A DNA stretch of 64,000 bases from Legionella_C dresdenensis. Lineage in GTDB: Bacteria > Pseudomonadota > Gammaproteobacteria > Legionellales > Legionellaceae. Where the stretch lies: contig NZ_JBHSAB010000029.1 in assembly GCF_042649825.1 (NCBI RefSeq), positions 109,562-173,561 on the forward strand. The letters are read 5' to 3'. Under the pieces are notes generated by a model, which did no database searches, was not told where the DNA came from, and was given only the letters and a program-made list of their open reading frames with translations. The translations under genes were made by a program, and so were the position numbers. Shown one piece after another: positions 34,437 through 43,246 of the stretch; the first letter of the stretch is position 1; every line of letters starts with the position of its first letter.

Positions 34437-36086
34437 TTAGAAATACACGCCAATCTGGGCAATAACAGTATCAGAGCCTTTACCAGTACCAACGGTATTC
34501 TGGTTAGTAAAGCCAGGCGCTGATGCGCCATTCGCATACTGCAGCTGATTGAAGTCAGTATCATGGCGGTATTCAATACTCTCAACCGTGTCTTTCCAGA
34601 TTGAAATATTAAATACACCGCCCACGCTCTTATGAGGCAAATTCAGGGCCAGCGTTTCTTTTGACCACTGATAAGTTGCTCCAAGCGAGGCAGGACGAGC
34701 AAAAGCCATAAATGTTACACCAGCCTCCAGTTGAGCAGCCTGCGGCTTGGCTCCGCGGCCATTATAGCTGAGCGCCTGGGGGTTGAACGCCTTGCTTGCT
34801 CCCACCCATTCAGCTGTCAGACTGTAGCGATCAATGCTTATATTTCCATGGATATTCAAGCCTGGCACTTTGCCAACCGCTTCACTACCGTTAGTCGGCG
34901 ATGCAAATCCTCCAAATGTCGTGAAGGCGGGCGAACCCGTGTATTGCATACCTTGCGCATCTGCCAGAGTACTGATCACGCCAGCGCCTATTTCACCAGA
35001 AATATCATTGCTGGAAAAAACATAACCCCAATTGAATCCGCCTATGGCCGTATCACCCAATGTAGTGTCTGATTTAAAACCATAGAGCGCGGCATAGGGA
35101 CCGCTCGAACCTTGTGATTTGTAACCCAGGATAAACGGGCGGGTTTTAGTTCTTGCCATATCGAGGGTAACAGGGCTACTGATCATTGAACTGGAATAAC
35201 GGCCGAAGGGCGCATATAGCTGACCGGCAGTAAAATAAAATGGTGTTTTATCCAGATTACCAATGTTTACAAATCCCAGATTCAAGTTAAAAGCTGAGTT
35301 TGCCAGGCGCTGTCCACCATTGGCAGGAGGCGATTCATCGTAAGCAATACCGATAAATCCTTCCACATTTTCGTTGAGTGCGGCCATAACATCAACTTCA
35401 CTGGAACCCAGAGTCAGGTCGCCGCCGCTATTACCAACATAAGGTTGGTGGAATGAAGCAACCGGTTCTGCTTTACCGCTAATTGCAATAATTGGCACAT
35501 TAGGCGCGGGATAACCGATTCTTTCATAAGCATCATATAATCGCCGCCGTTGCTGCATCAAACGGATGTCGCGGTTAATACTTGAAATATTTACAATATA
35601 GTCCGAACCGTCAAACGCAGGGCGTGCTCCCAGGTAGGGAACCGTAACAATGGGTGTACCGGCAATGTAAGTCACCACATGGTCTTCTGCCATTAACGCT
35701 GTTGGATAAAACTCCAGCGACTCCGGATGGCCATTAAATGTATTGACCGTTAGCGAGCTGGCATGAACAGCCTGAGAACCTGTCCGAGGTTTGGCGCCAG
35801 TAGCTACGGATGCTGGCTTTTGAGTTCTAATCGTATTTTTCTGTGTTGGTGCTGCAGGTTTTTGCACTGCTGGTTTTGAAGGCTGTTTTGCAGCCTGCTT
35901 TTTCTGCCTGACAACCGGGCTTTTATGGCTAACCACTTGATTCTGCAAACGGTTCAATTGCTGTTGCAGTGCCGCTGTCTGTTTTTGCAGGCGCTTGATT
36001 TCTTGTTGTAGTTCTCCATTATCGCTGGCAGCAAATAATGGTAATGAAATGCTGGCTAACGCCAAAATTAATGCTTTGTGTTTCAC
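34437..36086 (-). CDS. LbtU-family siderophore porin
   Basis: A 549-residue outer-membrane protein: signal peptide (MKHKALILALASISLPLFA), a short coiled coil (LQQEIKRLQKQTAALQQQLN), a Lys/Pro/Gln-rich linker, and a beta-barrel from about residue 200 that ends in the terminal aromatic VIAQIGVYF. This order (coiled coil, linker, 16-stranded type barrel) is that of LbtU, the TonB-independent receptor for legiobactin in L. pneumophila. Several LbtU paralogues occur per genome, so the cargo is uncertain. No siderophore synthesis genes nearby. Confidence 0.75.
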   Translation of the reverse strand: MKHKALILALASISLPLFAASDNGELQQEIKRLQKQTAALQQQLNRLQNQVVSHKSPVVRQKKQAAKQPSKPAVQKPAAPTQKNTIRTQKPASVATGAKPRTGSQAVHASSLTVNTFNGHPESLEFYPTALMAEDHVVTYIAGTPIVTVPYLGARPAFDGSDYIVNISSINRDIRLMQQRRRLYDAYERIGYPAPNVPIIAISGKAEPVASFHQPYVGNSGGDLTLGSSEVDVMAALNENVEGFIGIAYDESPPANGGQRLANSAFNLNLGFVNIGNLDKTPFYFTAGQLYAPFGRYSSSMISSPVTLDMARTKTRPFILGYKSQGSSGPYAALYGFKSDTTLGDTAIGGFNWGYVFSSNDISGEIGAGVISTLADAQGMQYTGSPAFTTFGGFASPTNGSEAVGKVPGLNIHGNISIDRYSLTAEWVGASKAFNPQALSYNGRGAKPQAAQLEAGVTFMAFARPASLGATYQWSKETLALNLPHKSVGGVFNISIWKDTVESIEYRHDTDFNQLQYANGASAPGFTNQNTVGTGKGSDTVIAQIGVYF

Positions 36087-36259
36087 GCATGATACTCCTG
36101 GCTATTTTTATTACTTCCTCAAATTCCAGGTTGATTATATGGGTTTGATCCCATAAATGCGAATATTTTTTACGGCGTTTTTATAAAAAAAACATCAACG
36201 CAATTAATTTGGCACAAAGAGAGGGTTATAGGCATTTTTGGATGTGATTATTCATTATG

Positions 36260-36284
36260 TGTTGTGCTTCACAGCCCAACCTAC
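36260..36284. repeat. Dispersed TGTTGGG palindrome, copy 8 (degenerate)
   Basis: TGTTGTGCTTCACAGCCCAA followed by CCTAC; one arm has G-to-T decay. Confidence 0.6.
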
Positions 36285-36294
36285 GCTTATTTAT

Positions 36295-36330
36295 AAAAAA
36301 AAAAGCCTGATTGCTTCGCAATCAGGCTTT
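36295..36330 (-). terminator. Rho-independent terminator of the first porin gene
   Basis: 13-bp perfect stem AAAGCCTGATTGC/GCAATCAGGCTTT around a 3-base loop; on the minus strand it is followed by a run of T residues (36295-36304). It lies 29 bp after the stop of the porin gene ending at 36359. Confidence 0.9.
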
Positions 36331-36358
36331 TTGAAATGGAATATTTTCTTAATTAAAA

Positions 36359-37330
36359 TCAGGCATTACCCAGCCATTTAACACCAAAGTAAGGACCATA
36401 CAGGCCAAAATCAGAAGTGGTTAAACCTGTGTTAATTACAGAAGGCGTTTGCAGTGCATTGAAATAGTTCACTGCCTGATAACCACCTTCGATGTTTAAT
36501 GTGCCTTGAGCCATTTGGTAAGCGTAGTTAGCACCCAGTTTTGCTTCAAAAGAAGGAATAACTGCTTTGCGGCTGGCATAAACAGTATAGGGCACAACAT
36601 TACTACCCAGTACAGTGCTGGATTGATATCTGCTTGAGCCGTATACCAGTGAAGCAGCAGTATTTGCAGTTAAACTGAAATTTTGTGCCAGATCGTACGA
36701 GTAATCTATTCCAACAGTAGGACCAAAGCCATTGAAATCAGCGTTTGTTACTGAACCTACACCACGAGTTGCAGCCAGAACCAGAGCTGATACAGCATAA
36801 CTCTTAGTTTGGTTAACATAAATTTTGGCGTATTGCAAACCACCATAGAAACGAGCATTTTTCAGAATGCCCATATCAACATGCTGTCCAACTACGGCAT
36901 TGACCTGATCATATTGATTAGTAAGACTTAAGCTGTAGAGCGCATTTGTTGGTGGAAGGAGATAAGATAATTGATAAGTGCCAGGGAAAGCAGAGCCGAC
37001 ATTATCATCTACATCATAATGCGACCAGTTTAAAGAGATATCGCTGCCTGTACCATAGTGGTAAGCGCCATCTAAACGGAAGCCCCAGCCCCATTTAGGA
37101 TCAATTTCACGATAGCTCGTTGCAGTAGAGTTATAAGCATAACCATACACTTTTGAATAGATAGGTTTCAAATACAGAGCCTGAACGCCTAATTCCCAAG
37201 CCTGTGCTTCACATGGCACAGTGACGTCACCAGGAGTACAGGAAGGGGCAGGAGCCTCTGAATACATACCAGCCATTGCAACGCCGTTTAATGCTAATCC
37301 CAGCACAGCTAAAGTTGTTTTCTTTAACAT
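36359..37330 (-). CDS. Legionella major outer-membrane-protein family porin (downstream copy)
   Basis: A 323-residue porin of the Legionella MOMP/OmpS (Lpg1974-type) family: signal peptide (MLKKTTLAVLGLALNGVAMA), the conserved Cys-containing start SCTPGDVTVPCEAQAWELGV followed by QALYLKP, WGWGFRLDGAYHYGTG, and a C-terminal strand GPYFGVKWLGNA. The start at 37330 is set by TGGAGTAAAA. It is a diverged tandem paralogue of the next gene upstream, with only 71 bp containing a terminator between them, so its expression may rely on read-through. Confidence 0.88.
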   Translation of the reverse strand: MLKKTTLAVLGLALNGVAMAGMYSEAPAPSCTPGDVTVPCEAQAWELGVQALYLKPIYSKVYGYAYNSTATSYREIDPKWGWGFRLDGAYHYGTGSDISLNWSHYDVDDNVGSAFPGTYQLSYLLPPTNALYSLSLTNQYDQVNAVVGQHVDMGILKNARFYGGLQYAKIYVNQTKSYAVSALVLAATRGVGSVTNADFNGFGPTVGIDYSYDLAQNFSLTANTAASLVYGSSRYQSSTVLGSNVVPYTVYASRKAVIPSFEAKLGANYAYQMAQGTLNIEGGYQAVNYFNALQTPSVINTGLTTSDFGLYGPYFGVKWLGNA

Positions 37331-37346
37331 TTTTACTCCATTTATC

Positions 37347-37377
37347 AAAAAAAAGCCCATCAAAAACGATGGGCTTT
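37347..37377 (-). terminator. Terminator/attenuator between the tandem porin genes
   Basis: 10-bp stem AAAGCCCATC/GATGGGCTTT with a 6-base loop and, on the minus strand, eight T residues (37347-37354). It ends the highly expressed upstream porin transcript; with no clear promoter after it, the downstream gene may depend on leakage. Confidence 0.88.
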
Positions 37378-37401
37378 ATTAAATCAGCAATAAGCAGGTA
37401 A

Positions 37402-38301
37402 TTATACGTTACCAACCCATTTCAGACCTACGTAAGGACCATTCAGAGCGAAGTCGCTTTGAACGAAACCAGCATGTTGAGCATTGAAGTAGTTAACCCA
37501 CATGTAACCTACATCCAGACCTAAGTCGCCTTGAGCCATTGCGTAAGTGTAAGTAGCACCCAGTTTGCCTTCTAACTCAGGAACCATTTCTGTTCTTGAA
37601 CCGTAGCCATAAACTGAGCCTGTACCCATAGTTGGAGTCAGACCTCTGAACTTGCCAGTACCAACCAGCAGAGCAGTAGCGCCGTTACCATAAACAGCGA
37701 AACCATTGCCCAGGTCGTAAGACATGTCAGCACCCAGTCTTGGTCCAAAGCCGTTGAACTTTGTAGTACCGCTGTAGTAAGAAGTGCCGATCAGAGCTTT
37801 GTCTTCATGTTCGATGCGAGCGTATTGAACACCACCGTGGAAACGGATGTTTTTGAACTCACCGAAATCAACGTGTTGACCGAACTCAGCGTTAACTGCA
37901 TCCCACTTAGGCTCAATGCGAGTGTAAACAGAGCTTGTAGCACCTGGAGTAACCAGATCAGTTACGTTGTAAGTGTGAGTATTATTCTTGTTGTAGTGGT
38001 ACCAGTTAACATTCAGATCGTTACCAGTATTGAAGTGGTAAGAACCTTCTAACTTGAAGCCCCATCCCCAATCAGGATTAGCGTCATTGTAGTAGTTACC
38101 AGTAGTAGTTGTTTGGTAACCATAATAACCATCAACTACAGGCTCCAGATACAGAGCTTGAACTCCGAAATCCCAAGCAGTTCTTTCGCAAGGAACTGTT
38201 ACGCTACCTGGTGTGCAAACTGGGCCCATTGTACCAGCGAATACTGCTGAACTGCTAGCGAAAGCAAGAACAGCAACAGCTGTTTTTTTCAAATTTGACA
38301 T
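37402..38301 (-). CDS. Legionella major outer-membrane-protein family porin (upstream copy)
   Basis: A 299-residue MOMP-family porin: signal peptide (MSNLKKTAVAVLAFASSSAV), VCTPGSVTVPCERTAWDFGV, QALYLEP, WGWGFKLEGSYHFNTG and terminal GPYVGLKWVGNV. Pairs of cysteines in the N-terminal region allow the disulfide cross-linking known for OmpS. Codon choice is markedly uniform (for example GGT, GTA and CCA-rich stretches), as in very highly expressed genes. Driven by a strong sigma-70 promoter at 38413-38441 and closed by the terminator at 37347. Probably an abundant envelope protein. Confidence 0.9.
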   Translation of the reverse strand: MSNLKKTAVAVLAFASSSAVFAGTMGPVCTPGSVTVPCERTAWDFGVQALYLEPVVDGYYGYQTTTTGNYYNDANPDWGWGFKLEGSYHFNTGNDLNVNWYHYNKNNTHTYNVTDLVTPGATSSVYTRIEPKWDAVNAEFGQHVDFGEFKNIRFHGGVQYARIEHEDKALIGTSYYSGTTKFNGFGPRLGADMSYDLGNGFAVYGNGATALLVGTGKFRGLTPTMGTGSVYGYGSRTEMVPELEGKLGATYTYAMAQGDLGLDVGYMWVNYFNAQHAGFVQSDFALNGPYVGLKWVGNV

Positions 38302-38412
38302 GCTTTATCTCCACTTTTTTATTATTAATTTCCGGTTTTGTTATTAAATCACAAAGCAGTAATTCAACAACAGTACGCAATCATCGCTCTAACCGAGAAC
38401 GTACATAGGCAA

Positions 38413-38441
38413 ATTATCGGACGCGACTTTGGCAAAGTCAA
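38413..38441 (-). promoter_or_regulatory. Strong sigma-70 promoter of the tandem porins
   Basis: On the minus strand TTGACT (38441-38436), a 17-base spacer and GATAAT (38418-38413). The start site would be near 38406, leaving a leader of about 105 bases before the ATG at 38301. The rest of the 38302-38712 gap is AT-rich with no other recognisable element. Confidence 0.75.
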
Positions 38442-38712
38442 CACTATTTCTATTAAATTTCACTATAATTTTAATAATTTATGCTTAATTTAACACGGAA
38501 TGAGACATACCTGAACATTATTACCAATCAAAAAGCATTGCCATTTTCAGAATATTGGAATTTCTTGGGCTTATCATAGGAAAAAAACCAGAGAACAAAA
38601 GACCAAATAAAAATCAGCATGAGCACCACTCGCACTAAAAGAAAATTTGTGAACCGTGGTGCACGACAAAAACATGAACACTTACGTGCCAGTACGCCTT
38701 TATAGATAACAA

Positions 38713-39588
38713 TTATTTGATTATTTCTACCACTACTCGTCGATTTGCCGCCTTACCGGCTTCGGTATCATTAGGCTGTGCCGGGTCTTTCAAGCCATAC
38801 CAGGTAATCGATAATTTGCTTTCCCGTACACCTTTACTAATCAGATATCGCTGAACCGCTTTTGCACGCGCTTCAGATATAGCATTGTTGTATGATTTAC
38901 GGCCGGTATTATCCGTATACCCCACTATACTGATACGCTTGATTTGTGGATCGGCATGGCTGTATTCCGCTATCCTGTCGAGTTGTTTTCTGGCTTCTTC
39001 AGTAAGCTTGTAACTGTCAGTAGCAAATAAAAATATGCTTTCCTTCACGCTTTCGAGGTCGAAGGGCAAGAGATTGCCCAGGCATTCCTGATAGCGTGAA
39101 AAAGGCTTTTGAAATTTAATGGGTGAAATCGAAACCGAAACAATAAATCCCTGATCCGAACGGTATTGAAAACGGGTAACGAACCCCTGAGACAGATAGG
39201 TAAGCGCTTTTAATGCCGGATCACGCGGCAGAAACAAGCCATACTCTCCCGGATTAACCGTTGTTTTGCTAATAAAATAATCAGCGCCCTCTGGTTTCCA
39301 TACCGGTGACCGTGCATAAACAAGCGCAGGAATTCTACGCTCAACCTGTTGCCATTTACTTAATATAAAATGCGGCTCTCTGGCTGCATACTGTTCAAAA
39401 TAGGCCATTCCGAAATTGGGAATTTTTAGAGAAAGGCCGCAGCGTAGCCGGCTGCCAGTCATTTTCCAGTTCTCAGCGCCCATGGGGCTGATGTAATTGA
39501 CTTCAAGCGCTGCGTTGCATGTCGCAGGAATTGAGCAACTGATTATTAGCGCTGTTATCGTTTTATAGAGAAAGCATTTGTTTGTCAT
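38713..39588 (-). CDS. motY: MotY-like OmpA-family flagellar motor protein
   Basis: A 291-residue exported protein: signal peptide (MTNKCFLYKTITALIISCSI...), a MotY-type N-terminal domain (WKMTGSRLRCGLSLKIPNFG, then AYFEQYAAREPHF) and a C-terminal OmpA peptidoglycan-binding domain (ISIVGYTDNTGRKSYNNAIS and AANRRVVVEI). MotY forms the T-ring around sodium-driven flagellar motors. The start at 39588 follows AGGGATGAGC; a much longer in-frame reading from 39786 would run through pyrC. The motY, pyrC, rnt neighbourhood is the same as in Pseudomonas, which supports the name. Confidence 0.85.
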   Translation of the reverse strand: MTNKCFLYKTITALIISCSIPATCNAALEVNYISPMGAENWKMTGSRLRCGLSLKIPNFGMAYFEQYAAREPHFILSKWQQVERRIPALVYARSPVWKPEGADYFISKTTVNPGEYGLFLPRDPALKALTYLSQGFVTRFQYRSDQGFIVSVSISPIKFQKPFSRYQECLGNLLPFDLESVKESIFLFATDSYKLTEEARKQLDRIAEYSHADPQIKRISIVGYTDNTGRKSYNNAISEARAKAVQRYLISKGVRESKLSITWYGLKDPAQPNDTEAGKAANRRVVVEIIK

Positions 39589-39657
39589 TTTTTGCTCATC
39601 CCTGTTATAAAACATGTTATGCTTCAAATATCGGCACCGTTTTTGGAAACCTTTATT

Positions 39658-40692
39658 TTGAACGAAATTACCATTACCCGTCCGGATGACTGGCATGTGC
39701 ACTTGCGTGATGGCCTGGCGCTCAACGATACGGTCAAGGCGACTGCAAACCATTTTGCGAGAGCACTGGTTATGCCAAATCTGCAACCGGCACTCACTAC
39801 CTTATCCAGTCTGCTCGATTACCGCAGACAAATTCTGGCGGCCTTACCAAATAATAGTCCATTTATTCCACTACACACCTTTTATTTAAATGAACATGTT
39901 TCGCCAGATGATCTGATTCAATGCAATAATTATTCCTGGATTACAGGCGGCAAACTTTATCCTGCCGGCGCTACAACCAATTCGGCAGAAGGCGCGCAGT
40001 CTTTGAAAGCGTTGTATCCGTTATTAGAAGTCATGCAGCAACAGGATCTGGTACTGCAAATACATGGCGAAATCAATAAAGGGGATGTCTTTGAACGTGA
40101 ATCGCAATTTATCGCAACTTATTTAAATCAGCTTGTCGCCGACTTCCCCAGGTTAAGAATCGTACTCGAGCACATCTCAACCAAAGCGGCCGTTGACTTT
40201 ATTTTGAACGCACCGGCAACGGTGGCGGCAACAATTACCCCTCACCATTTGCTTTATAATCGTAATCATATGCTGGCAGGCGGGATAAGGCCGCATTACT
40301 ATTGTCTGCCCATTTTGAAAAAGGAGTCGGATCAGCTGGCTCTGCATCAGGCGGCATTAAGCGGTAATCCGAAATTTTTTGCCGGTACGGATAGCGCGCC
40401 TCATGCCATAGAAAGCAAACAAAGCAGCTGCGGCTGCGCTGGGATCTATTCTGCACCGTTTGCTGTTGCGCTTTATACGCAATTCTTTGATAATGCCGGT
40501 CAATTAACCAGGCTCAATCCATTTATCAGTAATTTTGGTGCCGATTTTTACCGGCTCCCTCACAATGACTCACAGTTACTCATTATCAGGAAAGAGCAAA
40601 CTATTCCTGCCAGTATGCCATTGGGCGATAAGCGCGTCGTACCTGTTGCTGCCGGTGAAGTTTTATCATGGAGTGTATATGAGTCCCTATAA
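39658..40692 (+). CDS. pyrC: Dihydroorotase
   Basis: Zinc enzyme that closes the ring from carbamoyl aspartate to dihydroorotate in pyrimidine synthesis. Metal ligands lie in RPDDWHVHLRDG near the N-terminus, with GGKLYPAGATTNS (carboxylated Lys), IHGE, LEHISTK and FAGTDSAPH further on. I chose TTG at 39658 with GGAAAC ten bases upstream because it places HVH as near the N-terminus as in other PyrC proteins. ATG codons at 39592 and 39619 are in frame but lack a ribosome site; the stop is shared by all. Overlaps rnt by 14 bp. Confidence 0.93.
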   Translation: MNEITITRPDDWHVHLRDGLALNDTVKATANHFARALVMPNLQPALTTLSSLLDYRRQILAALPNNSPFIPLHTFYLNEHVSPDDLIQCNNYSWITGGKLYPAGATTNSAEGAQSLKALYPLLEVMQQQDLVLQIHGEINKGDVFERESQFIATYLNQLVADFPRLRIVLEHISTKAAVDFILNAPATVAATITPHHLLYNRNHMLAGGIRPHYYCLPILKKESDQLALHQAALSGNPKFFAGTDSAPHAIESKQSSCGCAGIYSAPFAVALYTQFFDNAGQLTRLNPFISNFGADFYRLPHNDSQLLIIRKEQTIPASMPLGDKRVVPVAAGEVLSWSVYESL

Positions 40693-41308
40693 AGCAGTAA
40701 TGTCTGGAACATTAAGGGAACGTTTTCGCGGTTTCCTGCCTGTCGTTGTTGACGTGGAAACAGCAGGCATCGACCCCAACAAGAATGCTTTGCTTGAAAT
40801 GTGCATTGTTCTTATCCAGGTCGATGAGCATGGTTTGTTTTACCGCACCTCTACCCATTTTGAAAATATTCTGCCGTTTGAAGGTGCAGAGCTGGATGCA
40901 AAATCGTTAGCGTTTAATCAAATTGATCCTTTTCAACCATTACGCTTTGCCATTGATGAAAAGCAGGCTTTAATCAATTTGTTTGAGCCAATCAACAGGG
41001 CGCTGAAAGCGAATAAATGTCAACGTGCGGTGCTGGTTGGGCATAATGCCTGGTTTGATTTATTGTTTGTCAAAGAAGCTGTCAACCGGACACAAGTCAA
41101 ATCGCCCTTCCATTCTTTCACCTGTTTTGATACAGCCACTTTGGGAGGCTTGATGTACGGTCAAACTGTCCTGGCCAAAGCAGCAGCTGCGGCAGGCATC
41201 TTTTTTGATCAGAATGAAGCCCACTCAGCAATTTACGATGCTGAAAAAACAGCTGATTTATTTTGTATTATGCTAAATACGTGGCGGGGATTAAGCCTGA
41301 AGGAATAA
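40679..41308 (+). CDS. rnt: Ribonuclease T
   Basis: 3'-5' exoribonuclease that trims tRNA and other stable RNA ends. The DEDDh residues are visible: VVDVETAGID (D, E), HNAWFDLLFV (D) and HSAIYDAEKTADLF (H, D). ATG at 40679 has GGAG six bases upstream and overlaps the pyrC end, so the two are coupled. 209 residues, standard length. Confidence 0.94.
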   Translation: MSPYKAVMSGTLRERFRGFLPVVVDVETAGIDPNKNALLEMCIVLIQVDEHGLFYRTSTHFENILPFEGAELDAKSLAFNQIDPFQPLRFAIDEKQALINLFEPINRALKANKCQRAVLVGHNAWFDLLFVKEAVNRTQVKSPFHSFTCFDTATLGGLMYGQTVLAKAAAAAGIFFDQNEAHSAIYDAEKTADLFCIMLNTWRGLSLKE

Positions 41309-41312
41309 ACAA

Positions 41313-41348
41313 AAATGAGTGTTGGGCTGTAAAGGCCAACACTCATTT
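41313..41348. repeat. Perfect 13-bp hairpin between converging rnt and ahpC (palindrome copy 9)
   Basis: AAATGAGTGTTGG and CCAACACTCATTT around a 10-base loop; an extended member of the TGTTGGG family. Its position between convergent genes suggests use as a bidirectional terminator, although the T-tracts are short. Confidence 0.8.
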
Positions 41349-41363
41349 CTCAGTATGTGTATC

Positions 41364-41969
41364 CTATAGCTCGTCAGAATACTCTGACAGAAAAGCAGCG
41401 ACGCCTTCAGGCGTTGCAGTCATAGCCGCCTTACCTTTTTGCCAGCCAGCTGGACAAACTTCGCCATGCTCTTCGAAAAACTGTACCGCATCAATGAGGC
41501 GCACGAGTTCTTCAATATTACGGCCAATGGGTAAATCATTAACGATTTGTGAACGAACGATACCGTTAGTATCAATAATGAATGCACCGCGGAAAGCTAC
41601 GCCTGCAGCTGGATGTTCAATACCATAAGACTGGCAAATAGTGTGAGTAACATCGGCAGCCAGAGTGTAACGTACTGGACCAATACCACCAGCTTTTACT
41701 GAAGTATTACGATAAGCATTGTGCGTAAATTGCGAGTCAATGGATACAGCAACCACTTCAACATTACGCTGTTTGAATTCTTCAATTCGCTTGTCAAGAG
41801 CGATCAACTCAGACGGGCAAACGAAAGTAAAATCCAGCGGATAGAAAAATATCAGCCCATATTTACCTTTCAGCTCATTATGCAAGTTATACTGTTCAAC
41901 GATTTCGCCGTTGGCCAATACTGCCGGCACAGTAAAATCGGGGGCCTTGCGTCCTACTAATACGCTCAT
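41364..41969 (-). CDS. ahpC: 2-Cys peroxiredoxin (AhpC/Tsa)
   Basis: Reduces hydrogen peroxide and organic peroxides. Peroxidatic Cys in FYPLDFTFVCPSEL, resolving Cys in HGEVCPAGWQKGK. The second ATG of the ATGATG pair (41969) has the better spacing from AGGAG. It follows grxD by 42 bp on the same strand, and sodB is divergent from grxD; grx, ahpC and sodB are also clustered in L. pneumophila, where this enzyme is called AhpC1 (family knowledge). Confidence 0.93.
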   Translation of the reverse strand: MSVLVGRKAPDFTVPAVLANGEIVEQYNLHNELKGKYGLIFFYPLDFTFVCPSELIALDKRIEEFKQRNVEVVAVSIDSQFTHNAYRNTSVKAGGIGPVRYTLAADVTHTICQSYGIEHPAAGVAFRGAFIIDTNGIVRSQIVNDLPIGRNIEELVRLIDAVQFFEEHGEVCPAGWQKGKAAMTATPEGVAAFLSEYSDEL

Positions 41970-42011
41970 CATAGTCTCCTGTTGTGCAAATCTGGAAAAG
42001 AAATAGTGTCG

Positions 42012-42332
42012 TTAATCCTGGGCTACAGCCTCTCGCAACAGTGCTTCCAGCTCGCCTTGCTGATACAATTCAGCAATAATGTCTGCACCGCCAATCAGTT
42101 CGCCTTTAACATATAACTGCGGAAATGTTGGCCAATCAGCATATTGAGGCAAAACCTGGCGAATATCGGGGTTAGCAAGTACGTCAACATAGCCAAAATC
42201 AACACCGCATGATTCAATATATTGAACCGCACGGGCAGAAAAACCGCATTGCGGCATTTTAGGACTGCCTTTCATATATAATAATATCGTATTTTCTGCG
42301 ATTTGTTGTTTGATTTTATCAATCGTATCCAC
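42012..42332 (-). CDS. grxD: Monothiol glutaredoxin, CGFS type
   Basis: Glutaredoxin that binds and transfers [2Fe-2S] clusters. The key motif MPQCGFSARAV is present with YMKGSP before it and WPTFPQLYVKGELIGGADI after. I chose GTG at 42332 because AGGTGA lies five bases upstream and it gives MDTIDKIKQQIAENTILLYM, like other GrxD proteins; an in-frame TTG at 42350 is the alternative. Probably co-transcribed with ahpC. Confidence 0.92.
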   Translation of the reverse strand: MDTIDKIKQQIAENTILLYMKGSPKMPQCGFSARAVQYIESCGVDFGYVDVLANPDIRQVLPQYADWPTFPQLYVKGELIGGADIIAELYQQGELEALLREAVAQD

Positions 42333-42541
42333 TGACTCACCTGAATTCAAAGTATAAAATGCCTAATTATGGCGAAATCACCGCCACTTGGCAACTCATG
42401 TAAGGAAATATTATAGCATGAAAACCGCGATCAAGCTTAGCCTGGATGTGCGTTTGAAGGTCAGGAACCTGAGTTTCGCATTGAAACTCGCTGACATCCT
42501 GCTAAACTTAGACCTTGCTTAATAACAAAAAGGAGAAAACT

Positions 42542-43120
42542 ATGGCTTTTACACTTCCTCCATTACCTTATTCGATGACTGCGCTGGCACCTCATATATC
42601 GCAAGAAACATTGGAATATCATTATGGCAAGCACCACCAGACTTATGTTACCAATCTGAATAAGCTGATTCCCGGTACCGAATTTGAAAATTCAAGCCTG
42701 GAAGAAATTATCAAAAAATCCACTGGCGGAATCTTTAATAATGCCGCTCAGGTATGGAACCATACCTTTTATTGGCACTGCTTAAGCCCGAACGGCGGCG
42801 GCGAGCCGACAGGGAAAGTTGCTGACGCGATTAACAAAGCGTTTGGTTCATTTGCTGAATTTAAAGAAAAATTTACTCAAACCGCAATCACAACCTTTGG
42901 TTCTGGTTGGGCCTGGCTGGTGCAGGATGCTGAGGGTAACTTAAAGATAATCAGCACTGGCAATGCCGGCACACCCATGACAGAAGGACTGACAGCGCTA
43001 TTGACCTGTGATGTCTGGGAACACGCTTATTATATTGATTACCGCAATGTTCGCCCTGATTATGTTAAAGCATTCTGGGATCTGGTAAATTGGGAATTTG
43101 TAGCAGAAAATTTAAAATAA
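42542..43120 (+). CDS. sodB: Iron superoxide dismutase
   Basis: Cytosolic Fe-SOD, 192 residues. Metal ligands are in LEYHYGKHHQTYV, WNHTFYWHCL and DVWEHAYYIDYRN; the Gln in GGIFNNAAQVWN region and AWLVQDAEG favour iron over manganese. ATG at 42542 follows AAGGAGAAAACT; an in-frame ATG at 42515 is upstream of the ribosome site. Divergent from grxD-ahpC, forming an oxidative-stress group. Confidence 0.95.
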   Translation: MAFTLPPLPYSMTALAPHISQETLEYHYGKHHQTYVTNLNKLIPGTEFENSSLEEIIKKSTGGIFNNAAQVWNHTFYWHCLSPNGGGEPTGKVADAINKAFGSFAEFKEKFTQTAITTFGSGWAWLVQDAEGNLKIISTGNAGTPMTEGLTALLTCDVWEHAYYIDYRNVRPDYVKAFWDLVNWEFVAENLK

Positions 43121-43145
43121 TGAGCAAAAGGCACTGCCATTGACT

Positions 43146-43229
43146 TGTCATTCCCGCGCAGGCGGGAATCCATTCCAGGATAAGCACGATGCCGCGTTAA
43201 AATAGATTCCCGCCTGCGCGGGAATGACA
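43146..43229. repeat. 25-bp perfect inverted repeat (GC-rich, CGCAGGCGGGAAT type)
   Basis: Arms 43146-43170 and 43205-43229 are exact reverse complements (TGTCATTCCCGCGCAGGCGG...), separated by 34 bp. This sequence family (TCATTCCCGCGCAGGCGGGAATC) is scattered over many proteobacterial genomes. It ends 18 bp before argD, just ahead of its ribosome site, so it becomes part of the argD leader if transcribed from upstream. Confidence 0.9.
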
Positions 43230-43246
43230 CAATTACAGGAGTTTTT

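Noticed and set aside
38619..38705. 28-codon basic open frame MSTTRTKRKFVNRGARQKHE... between the porins and motY
   Set aside because: No ribosome site, very short, and located in an AT-rich intergenic area where such frames arise by chance.
42418..42522. 34-codon open frame MKTAIKLSLDVRLKVRNLSF... upstream of sodB
   Set aside because: AAGGA is too far from the ATG, the frame overlaps a small GAGTTT/AAACTC hairpin, and there is no other support for coding.
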